A stretch of DNA of 64,000 bases from Dipteris shenzhenensis (lineage: Eukaryota > Polypodiophyta > Polypodiopsida > Gleicheniales), in NCBI GenBank assembly GCA_047967505.1, contig CM106539.1. The stretch is one strand, 5' to 3'. The notes beneath the pieces were generated by a model that had not been told where the DNA came from, ran no database searches, and saw only the letters and a program-made list of their open reading frames with translations. Made by a program: the position numbers and the translations under genes. Below, in pieces: positions 54,301 through 64,000 of the stretch. The first letter of the stretch is position 1. The number at the start of each line of letters is the position of its first letter.

Positions 54301-57300
54301 TGAAACGAACTTGCGTGCAAAATGGAGACCCCATCCGATAAGTACTTGTTTGATTAGTTAACACACTTAGGACAGTGTTTTCTCATGGTTGTGCATGACA
54401 CTAAGGCAAAAACGGTGTATTATGCTTGATCGACAATGCAAAGCATATCCGATGGGCACAATACTTTGCACACACCTTCAACTAGGTGGAATTGACTTAC
54501 ATGCAAAGTGGCACACCCATCCCATAAGTGCTTGATCAGATAACATACCTAGCAGCCTGTTTTTTTTCCGGATGTGCATGACAATAGAGCAAAAATAGTA
54601 TTTAATGCTCGATCGACCATGCAAAGGATATCCGATGGGCACAATAATTTTCCTACACCGCAACCTAGGTGGTATTGAAATGTTCTCAAAGAGGCACACC
54701 CATCCGATAAGTACTTGGTCAGATAACACACCTAAGGGCATGTTTTTTTGCAGATGTGCATACCACTAGGGAAAAAACGGTGTATACTGCGTGATCGACC
54801 ATGAAAATCATATCCGATGGTGAAAATACTTTGCACGCACCTCAACGTAGTTGAAACAGACTAGCGTGCAAAGTGGACCCCCATTCGATAATCACTTGTC
54901 TGATTAACACACCTAGGGCCGTGTTTTTTCATGGTTGTGCATGACACTAAGGCAAAAACGTTGTTTTATGCTTGATCAACAATACAAAGCATATCCGATG
55001 GGCACAATACTTTGCACACACCTTCAAATAGGTGGAATTGAATTACATGCAAAGTGGCACTCCCATCCTATAAGTGCTTGATCGGATAACATACCTAGCA
55101 GCGTGTATTTTTACGGATGTGCATGACACTAGAGCAAAAATAGTTTTTATTGCTCGATTGATCATGCAAAGGATATCCGATGGCACAACACTTTTCGTAC
55201 GCCTCAACCTAGGTGGTATTGGAAGGTTCTCAAAGAGGCACACCCATCCGATAAGTACCTGGTTAGATAACACACCTAAGGGCGTGTTTTTTTGCGCATG
55301 TGCATATCACTCGAGAAAAAATGGTGTATAATGCGTGATCAACCATGGAAAGCATATCCGATGGTGACAATACTTTGCACGCACCTCAACATAGTTGAAA
55401 CGGACTTGCGTGCAAAGTGGAGCCCCCATCCGATAAGTACTTGTTTGAATAACACACCTACGGCTGTGTTCCGATGTTTTATGCTTGATCGACAATGCAA
55501 AGCATATCCAACGGGCACAATAATTTGCACACACCTTCAAATAGCTGGAGTTGACCTACATGCAAAGTGGAACTCCCATCCCATAAGTGCTTGATCGGAT
55601 AACATACCTAGCAGCATGTTTTTTTATGGATGTGCATGACACTAAGGCAAAAATGGTATTTAATGCTCGATCGACCATGCAAAGCATATTCGATGGGCAC
55701 AATAATTTTCCTATGCCTTAACCTAGGTGGTATTGAAATTTTCTTAAAGAGGCACACCCATCCGATAAGTACTTGGTCAGATAACATACCGAAGGGTGTG
55801 TTTTTTTGCGGATGTGCATATCACTACGGAAAAAACGTTGTATAATGCATAATCGACCATGCAGAGCATATCCGATGGTGACAATACTTTGCACGCATCT
55901 CAAACTAGTTGAAATGGACTTACATGCAAACTGGAGCCCCCATCGGATAAGGTCTTGTTTGATTAACACACTTAGGACCGTGTTTCTTCATGGTTCTGCA
56001 TGACACTAAGGCAAAAACGGTGTTTTATGCTGGATCGACAATGCAAAGCATATCCGATGGGCACAATAGTTTGCACACACCTTCAACTAGGTGGAATTGA
56101 CTTACATGCAAAGTGGCACACCCATCCCATAAGTGCTTAATCGGATAACATACCTAGCAGCGTGTTTTTTTAATGGATGTGCATGACACTCGAGCAAAAA
56201 TAGAATTTAATGCTCGATCAACCATGCAAAGGATATCCGATGGGCACAACACGTTTCCTACACTGCAACCTAGGTGATATTGAAATGTTCTCAAAGAGGC
56301 ACACCCATCCGATAAGTACTTGGTCAGATAGCACACCTAAGGACGTGTTTTTTTGCGGATGTGCATATCACTAGGGAAAAAACGGTGTATAATGCGTGAT
56401 CGACCATGCAAATCATATCCGATGGTGAGAATACTTTGCGCGCACCTCAACGTAGTTGAAACGGACTTGCGTGCAATGTGGAGACCCCATCCGATAAGTT
56501 CTTGTTTGATTAACACACCTAGGACCGTCTTTTTCCATGGTTGTGCATATGACACTAAGGCCAAAACATTGTTTTATCCTTGATCGACAATGCAATGCAT
56601 ATCTGATGGGCACAATACTTTGCACACACCTTCAATCAGGTGTAATTGACATACATGCAAGGTGGCACTCCCATCCCACAAGTGCTTGATCGGATAACAT
56701 TCCTAGCAGCGTGTTTTTGTACGCATGTGCATGACACTAGAGCAAAAATAGTATTTCTTGCTCGATCGATCATGCAAAGGATATCGGATGGGCCCAACAC
56801 TTTTTGTACACCTCAACCTAGGTGGTATTGGAATGTTCTCAAAGAGGCACACCCATCTGATAAGTACTTGGTCAGATAACACACCTAAGGGCGTGTTCTT
56901 TTGCGGATGTGCATATCACTCGAGAAAAAATGGTGTATAATGCGTGATCGACCATGCAAAGCATATCCGATGGTGACAATACTTTGCACGCACCTCAACA
57001 TAGTTAAAAAGGACTTTCATGCAAAGTGGAGCCCCCATCCGATAAGTACCTGTTTGAATAACGCACCTAGGACCGTGTTTTTTCATGGTTGTACATGACA
57101 CTAAGGCAAAAACGGTGTTTTATGCTTGATCGACAATGCAAAGCATATCCGATGGGCACCATATTTTGCACACAGCTTCAACTAGGTGTAATTGAATTAC
57201 ATGCAGAGTGGCACACCCATCCCATAAGTGCTTGATCGGATAACATACCTAGCAGCGTGTTTTTTTTACGGATGTGCATGACACTAGAGCAAAAATAGTA

Positions 57301-60300
57301 TTCGATGGGCACAATACTTTGCACACAGCTTCAACTAGGTGGAATTTACTTACATGCAAAGTGGCACACCCATCCCATAAGTGCTTGATTGGATAACATA
57401 CCTAGCAGCGTGTTTTTTTTACGGATGTGCATGACACGAGCAAAAATAGTATTTAATGCTCGATCGACCATGCAAAGGATATCCGATGGGCACAATACTT
57501 TTCCTACACCTTAACCTAGGTGGTATTGAAATGTTCTCAAAGAGGCACACCCATCCGATAAGTACTTGGTCAGATAAGATACCTAAGGGTGTGTTTTTTT
57601 GCGGATGTGCATATCACTACGGGAAAAACGTTGTATAATGCATAATCGACCATGCAGAGCATATCCGATGGTGACAATACTTTGCACACATCTCAACCTA
57701 GTTGAAAGGGACTTGCGTGCAAAGTGGAGCCCCCATCCGGTAAGTACTTGTTTGATTAACACACTTAGGACTGTGTTTTTTCATGGTTGTGCAGGACACT
57801 AAGGCAAATACAGTGTTTTATGCTTGATCGACAATGCAAAGCATATCCGATGGGCACAATACTTTGCGCACACCTTCAACTAGGTGGAATTGACTTACAT
57901 GCAAAGTGGCACACCCATCCCATAAGTGCTTGATCAGATAACATACCTAGCAGCCTGTTTTTTTACGGAAGTGCATGACACTAGAGCAAAAATAGTATTT
58001 AATGCTCGATCGACCATGCAAAGGATATCCGATGGGCACAATACTTTTCCTACACCAGAACCTAGGCGGTATTGAAATGTTCTCAAAGAGGCATACCCAT
58101 CCGATAAGTACTTGGTCAGATAACACACCTAAGGGCATGTTTTTTTGCAGATGTGCATATCACTAGGGACAAAATGGTGTATAATGCGTGATGGACCATG
58201 CAAAGCATATCCGATGGTGACAATACTTTTCCTGCACCTCAACGTAGTTTAAATGGACTTGCGTTCAAAGTGGAGCCCCCATCTGATAAGTACTTGTTTG
58301 ATTAACACACCTAGGACCGTGTTTTTTCATGGTTGTGCATGACACTAAGGCAAAAACGGTGTTTTATGCTTGATTGACAATGCAAAGAATATCTGATGGG
58401 CACAATAATTTGCACACACCTTCAAATAGGTGGAATTTACTTACATCCAAAGTGGCACTCCCATCCCATAAGTGTTTGATCAGATAACATACCTAGCAGC
58501 GTGTTTTTTTACGGATGTGCATGACACTAGAGCAAAAATAGTATTTAATGCTTGATCGACCATGCAAAGGATATCCGATGGGCACAACACTTTTTGTACA
58601 CCTCAACCTAGGTGGTATTGGAAAGTTCTCAAAGAGGCACACTGATCCGATAAGTAAATGGTCAGATAACACACCTAAGGGTGTGTTTTTTTGTAGATGT
58701 GGATATCAGTAGAGAAAAAATGGTATATAATGCGTGATCGACCGTGCAAAGCATATCCGATGGTGAAAATACTTTGCACACACCTCAACGTAGCTGAAAC
58801 GGACTTGCGTGCGAAGTGGAGCCCCCATCCGATAAGTACTTGTTTGAATAACACACCTAGGACCGTTTTTTTTTCATGGTTGTGCATGACACTAAGGCAA
58901 AAACGGTGTTTTATGCTTGATCTACAATGCAAAGCATATCCGATGGGCACAATACTTTGCACACACCTTCAACTAGGTAGAATTGACTTACATGCAAAGT
59001 GCCACGCCCATCCCATAAGTGCTTGATCGGATAACATTCCTAGCAGCGTGTTTTTTTATGGATGTGCATGACACTAGAGCAAAAATAGTATTTAATGCTT
59101 GATCGACCATGAAAAGGATATCCGATGGGCACAAAAGTCTTCATATGCCTCAACCTAGGTGTTATTGAAATGTTCTGAAAGAGGCACACCCATTCGATAA
59201 GTACTTGGTCAGATAACACAACTAAGGGTGTGTTTTTTTGCGGATGTGCATATCACTAGGGACAAAACGGTGTATAATGTGTGATCGACCATGCAAAGCA
59301 TATCCGATGGTGACAATACTTTGCAGGCACCTCAACACAGTTGAAATGGACTTGTGTGCAAAGTGGAGCCCCCATCTGATAAGTACTTGTTTGAATAACA
59401 CACCTACGGCCGTGTTTTTATATGGTTGTGCATGACACTAAGGCAAAAACGATGTTTTATGCTTGATCGACAATGCAAAGCACATCCGATGGGCACAATA
59501 CTTTGCACACACCTTCAACTAGATGGAATTGACTTACATGCAAAGTGGCATTCCCATCGCATAAGTACTTGATCGGATAACACACCTAGCAATGTGTATT
59601 TTTACGGATGTGCATGACACTAAGGCAAAAATGGTATTTAATGCTCGATCGACCATGCAAAGCGTATTCGATGGGCACAATACTTTTCCTACACCTTAAC
59701 CTACATGGTATTGAAATGTTCTCAAAGAGGGACACCCATCCGATAAGTACTTGGTCAGATAACATACCTAAGGGCGTGTTTTTTTGTGAATGTGGATATC
59801 ATTACGGGAAAAACGTTGTATAATGTGTAATCGACCATGCAGAGCATATCCGATGGTGACAATACTTTGCACGCATCTCAACCTAGTTTAAACGGACTTG
59901 CGTGCAAACTGGAGCCCCCATCCGATAAGTACTTGTTTGATTAGTTAACACACTTAGGACCGTGTTTTTTCATGGTTGTGCATGACACTAAAGCAAAAAC
60001 GTTGTATTATGCTTGATCGACAATGCAAAGCATATCCGATGGGCACAATACTTTGCACACAGCTTCAACTAGGTGGAATTGACTTACATGCAAAGTGGCA
60101 CACCCATACCATAAGTTCTTGATCGGATAACATACCTAGCAGCGTGTTTTGTTTACGGATATGCATTACACGAGAAAAAATAGTATTTAATGCTCGATCG
60201 ACCATGCAAAGGATATCCGATGGGCACAATACTTTTCCTACACCGCAACCTAGGTGGTATTGAAATGTTCTAAAAGAGGCACACCCATCCGATAAGTACT

Positions 60301-62544
60301 TGGTCAGATAACACACCTAAGGACCTGTTTTTTTGCGGATGTGCATATCACTAGGGAAAAAACGGTGTATAATGCATGATCGACCATGCAAATCATATAC
60401 GATGGTGACAATACTTTGCGCTCACCTCAACGTAGTTGAAACAGACTTGCGTACAAAGTGGAGCCCCCATCCGATAAGTACTTGTTTGATTAACACACCT
60501 AAGACCATGTTTTTTCATGGTTGTGCATGACACTAAGGCAAAAACGTTGTTTTATCCTTGATCGACAATGCAAAGCATATCTGATGGGCACAATACTTTG
60601 CACACACCTTCAACTAGGTGGAATTGACTTACATGCAAAGTGGCACTCCCATCCCATAAGTGCTTGATCGCATAACATACCTAGCAGCGTGTTTTTTTAC
60701 AGATGTGCATGACACTAGAGCAAAAATAGTATTTATTGCTCGATCGATCATGCAAAGGATATTAGATGGGCACAACACTTTTTGTACACCTCAACCTAGG
60801 TGGTATTGGAATGTTCTCAAAGAGGCACACCCATCCGACAAGTACTTGGTCAGATAACACACCTAAGGGCGTGTCTTTTTGCGGATCTGCATATCACTCA
60901 GGAAAAAATGGTGTATAATGATTGATCGACCATGCAAAGCATATCTGATGGTGACAATACTTTGCACGCACCTCAACATAGTTGAAACGGACTTGTGTGC
61001 AAAGTGGAGCCCCCATCCAATAAGTACTGGTTTGAATAACACACCTAGGACCGTGTTTTTTTATGGTTGTGCATGACACCAAGGCAAAAACGGTGTTTTA
61101 TGCTTGATTGACAATGCAAAGCATATTCGATGGGCACAATACTTTGCACACACCTTCAACTAGGTGGAATTGACTTACATTCAAAGTGGCACTCCCATCC
61201 CATAAGTGCTTGATCGGATAACATACCTAGCAGCGTGTTTTTTTACGGATGTGCATGACACTAGAGCAAAAATAGTAATTAATGCTTGGTCGACCATGCA
61301 AAGGATATCCGATGGGCACAACACTTTTCGTATGCCTCAACCTAGGTGGTATTGAAATGTTCTCAAAGAGGCACACCCATTCGATAAGTACTTGGTCAAA
61401 TAACACAACTAAGGGTGTGCTTTTTTGCGGATGTGCATATCACTAGGGACAAAATGGTGTATAATGCATGATCGACCATGCAAAGCATATTCGATGGTGA
61501 AAATACTTTGCATGCACCTCAACGTAGTTGAAACAGACTTGCGTGCAAAGACTTGTTTGAATAACACACCTACGGCCGTGTTTTTATATGGTTGTGCATG
61601 ACAGTAAGGCAAAAACGGTGTTTTATGCTTGATCGACAATGCAAAGCACATTCGATGGGCAAAATACTTTGCACACACCTTCAACTAGGTGGAATTGACT
61701 TACATGCAAAGTGGCATTCCCATCGCATAAGTACTTGATCGGATAACACACCTAGCAACGTGTTTTTTTACGGATGTGCATGACACTAAGGCAAAAATGG
61801 TATTTAATGCTCGATCGACCATGCAAAGCATATCCGATGGGCACAATACATTTCCTACACCTTAACCTAGGTGGTATTGAAATGTTCTCAAAGAGGCACA
61901 CCCATCCGATAAGTACTTGGTCAGATAACACACCTAAGGGCGTGTTTTTTTGCGGATGTCCATATCACTAGGGAAAAAATGGTGTATAATGCGTGATCGA
62001 CCAGGCAAAGCATATCTGATGGTGACAATACTTTGCACGCACCTCAACGTAGTTGAAACGGACTTGCGTGCAAAGTGGAGCCCCCATCTGATAAGTACTT
62101 GTTTGATTAACACACCTAGGACCGTGTTTTTTCATGGTTGTGCATGACACTAAGGCAAAAACATTATTTTATGCTTGATCGACAATGCAAAGCATATCCG
62201 ATGGGCACAATACTTTGCACACACCTTCAACTAGGTGGAATTGACTTACATGCAAAGTGGCACTCCCATCCCATAAGTGCTTGATCGGATAACATACCTA
62301 GCAGCGTGTTTTTTCACGGATGTGCATGACACTAGAGCAAAAATAGTATTTATTGCTCGATCGATCATGCAAAGGATATCCGATGGGCACAACACTTTTC
62401 GTACACCTCAACCTAGGTGGTATTGGAATGTTCTCAAAGAGGCACACCCATCCGATAAGTACTTGGTCAGATAACACACCTAAGGGCGTGTTTTTTTGCG
62501 GATGTGCATATCACTACGGAAAAAACGTGTAGAATGCGTAATCG
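51303..62544. repeat. Satellite array, 182-bp monomers in a trimeric (546-bp) higher-order repeat
   Basis: About 62 monomers. Type A begins CGATGGGCACAATACTTTG, with CACACCTTCAACTAGGTGGA. Type B begins CGATGGGCACAA, with TTCCTACACC or TTCGTATGCC and GGTGGTATTG. Type C begins CGATGGTGACAATACTTTG, with ACCTCAACGTAGTTGAAA. Spacing between successive starts is 182 bp (181-186) almost throughout, for example 51304, 51486, 51668 and 52989, 53171, 53353, 53535. The order A-B-C repeats except at a few rearranged points. Shared blocks in all types are ATGCAAAG-S-ATATCCGATG and ATCCGATAAGTACTTG. Unit size and higher-order structure resemble centromeric satellites; location on the chromosome is not known. 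Short frames repeated along both strands are by-products. Confidence 0.97.
57484..61835. repeat. Second-level period of about 2185 bp (12 monomers)
   Basis: B monomers fall into classes by their 5' part: p (CACCTTAACC), r (CACCGCAACC or similar), q' (TACACCTCAACC) and q (TATGCCTCAACC). From 57484 the order is p, r, q', q, p, r, q', q, p, q'. p starts at 57484, 59669 and 61835, steps of 2185 and 2166, the latter shortened by a 21-bp deletion. Left of this the order is irregular (p, hybrid, q, p, q, p, r, q', p, r, q'). Confidence 0.8.
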
Positions 62545-62640
62545 GGTGGTAGCAAGCTAAGGGTGTCCACTTCCGGACCACTTTCGGGTGAGTGTGACAC
62601 CCGCTCGAGTGAAAATACAAAGGTTTTTCTTCGGTCTGCC

Positions 62641-63280
62641 ATACCTCGATCGAGGTATGATCTCCAATGAAAATCACACACGAGGACAACCGAGCCAAGT
62701 CGATACCTCGATCGAGGTCCTGAACTTTTTTCACCGAACCGAGCCTATACCTCGATTGAGGTCTTTTGGCATGCCACCTATACATGCCACCTATACCTCG
62801 TTTGAGGTATCGTGGCAATCCAGCTATACCTCGATCAAGTTATTGTGGCGTGTCCAGCTAGACCTCGATCGAGGTATGTGCCATCCGACAAGGCAGTTGA
62901 CATACCTCGATTGAGGTATGCTGGACCGATGACTTGGCCGCATGTCGAATACATCAATCGAGATATGTGGCATCCGTCTGCTGCTGACATACCTCGATTG
63001 AGGTATCGTGGCAGGTCCATACCTCGATCGAGGTAGATGTGCCCATGTGTATGGGGCATGTCAAATACCTCGATCGAGGTATAGAGTTATGACAGAGCGA
63101 TGTACATGTGGCATGTAAAATACCTCGATCGATGTATCGTGGCATGTCTATACCTCGATCGAGGTATGATGGAGCGATATATATGCTGCATGTGAAATAC
63201 CTCGATCGAGGTAGGGAGACCCTAAATTTTCTTATATAAAGAGAGTGACCCCCCTCATTCTTCATACCTCAATCGAGCTC
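62641..63280. repeat. Cluster of ACCTCGATCGAGGT palindromes
   Basis: About 15 copies, exact or with one or two changes, at irregular 25-55 bp spacing, mostly as TACCTCGATCGAGGTA. Full copies are near 62643, 62702, 62862, 63019, 63067, 63152 and 63199; the others differ by a base or two. Spacer words such as GTGGCATG and GGCATGTC recur. The cluster starts about 100 bp after the satellite and ends at a TATA box. Confidence 0.95.
63233..63240 (+). promoter_or_regulatory. Candidate TATA box after the palindrome cluster
   Basis: TATATAAA in CTTATATAAAGAGAGTGACC, about 20 bp after the last full palindrome. The sequence turns GC-rich (GACGG and CGACGG words) within 80 bp downstream, as at the start of a 5' UTR. 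Inference only. Confidence 0.5.
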
Positions 63281-63363
63281 CTCCTCATCGACTGATTTCG
63301 GATTTGCGAGAGGTCGACGGAATTGCGGTAGCGACGGAGAGCGACCGACGGACGACATCATAG

Positions 63364-64000
63364 ATGGACGGAGCGGGAGAGTCCAGGTAAGGTTTTTTTA
63401 ATGTAGCATTTTTTTTTGCTAAAATTTATTTAAATTTTAGTTAGAGATTCCACACACAAAAAAAGTGTGTGTGTGCTTAGATTAAAAAGTCCCATCAATA
63501 ATTGAGCCATATAGTTAATTCCATCAATTAAATAAAAAGTAAAAAAAGGAAAACATATAAGGAAAAAATATTTGAGACATCTAAGTTTAAAAATGCAACA
63601 ACTAGAGTTTGAAAAAATTTTAATCAAAATTAATAATTTTTAATAATATTGAGTTTGATAAACATAATATTGAGCCACACATTTGGCCCATCTACCGGTA
63701 GGTGCATAGGATGATCCCAACGACATCCTACCTCATCAAGGAGTACGTATAAATAGTTTTCATTACGTAAATAGATTATAAGTCATATTTAATAGAATAT
63801 TATTTTCATTACCCAAATAGAATATTAATTTCCATGTGTTTTTTTTGTGCATGCGCTAGCCAGTGAACAGGTTCTGGCACCACTATTCGTATGCACATAG
63901 AGATTCTGAGAGCTAAGATGAGGGCACTGCAGGATGCTAGGGCACCCCCTCACTTGGTTGCAAGTCTAGATTCAATTATTGAGGCTCTGGGTCGATTGGA
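63364..64000 (+). other. Candidate first exons of a gene running off the window
   Basis: ATG 63364 opens M-D-G-A-G-E-S and meets a donor AG|GTAAGG at 63386/63387. An acceptor at 63708-63709 gives an in-frame exon 63710-63746 (R-MIPTTSYLIKEY) with donor GTATAA. A further coding-like stretch begins around 63863 and is open in one frame to the window end (RMHIEILRAKMRALQDARAP, HLVASLDSIIEALGRL). The splice into it is not resolved. The region between is AT-rich, intron-like. No family is recognised, and this model is weak. Confidence 0.3.

Noticed and set aside
51425-62474. Dozens of 60-80-codon frames of similar sequence on both strands of the array (for example MCMTLRQKWYLMLDRPCKAY)
   Set aside because: They recur with the 182-bp and 546-bp satellite period, occur on both strands, and have no domain. 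They are by-products of a repeat whose unit length happens to leave open frames.
62512-62530. CACTACGGAAAAAACG, which looks like a canonical CACTA terminus
   Set aside because: The same phrase (CACTACGGGAAAAACG) occurs in every p-class B monomer, for example near 51620, 53130 and 55835, so it is satellite sequence. No partner terminus was found.
51303-62544. A CRISPR-like array of regular repeats
   Set aside because: The whole 182-bp unit is repeated, with no unique spacers, and the context is plant transposons.
62641-63280. Palindrome cluster as a bacterial-type operator array or origin iterons
   Set aside because: The context is eukaryotic (plant transposons, spliced genes, satellite). 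A transposon end or plant regulatory array is more likely.
1-64000. tRNA, rRNA or microRNA genes
   Set aside because: I scanned for tRNA arms and conserved rRNA words and saw only the tRNA-derived primer sites of the retrotransposons.

Overview
This window is plant nuclear repeat DNA. It holds Ty3/gypsy and Ty1/copia LTR retrotransposons with plant-type primer sites, CACTA (En/Spm) DNA transposons with TNP2-type genes and short GT-AG introns, and a long satellite array of 182-bp monomers. The species cannot be assigned from the sequence. I recognise no ordinary host gene, tRNA or rRNA. Almost every coding region belongs to a mobile element, and nearly all are broken by stops and frameshifts. 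One assembly gap (100 N) lies at 8421-8520.

Layout, left to right. 1-3046: AT-rich DNA with a GTGA/GA microsatellite and a 131-bp tandem duplication. 3047-6454: a degraded gypsy element (G1), cut inside its integrase. 6455 to about 22120: a second gypsy element (G2) with 5' LTR, tRNA-Asp-type primer site, gag, pol and an extra post-pol ORF. That ORF is split by a complete 4.44-kb CACTA-like element (16239-20679) with 30-bp terminal inverted repeats, a GTA target duplication and subterminal repeat clusters. From about 22121 a second CACTA begins. Its TNP2 gene is interrupted by copia element B (22296-39274, minus strand, TSD GAGAG). B itself carries copia A (23654-29207, plus strand, TSD CACCA) inside its RT-RNase H region, and copia C (33067-38932, minus strand, TSD CTAAC) inside its 5' LTR. 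TNP2 resumes at 39280 and ends at 42049.

Convergent with TNP2, on the minus strand, are an intact-looking two-exon 127-residue ORF (42686-43145) and a large decayed gene (43825-48455). The large gene holds three tandem copies of a module resembling the Ulp1/C48 cysteine peptidases often carried by CACTA elements. Then come subterminal-type direct repeats (48500-49160) and a 1.7-kb CT-rich tract (49587-51302).

The most striking part is 51303-62544: about 62 monomers of 182 bp in an A-B-C trimeric higher-order repeat (546 bp). In the right half, variants of the trimer recur in a fixed order of four, giving a second period of about 2185 bp. Next to it, 62641-63280 carries about 15 copies of the palindrome ACCTCGATCGAGGT, ending at a TATA box and a possible first exon. 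This may be the end of another transposon.

The nesting gives relative ages. B is older than A and C. Counts by eye of LTR differences agree: about 7% for B, 5% for C and 3-4% for A.
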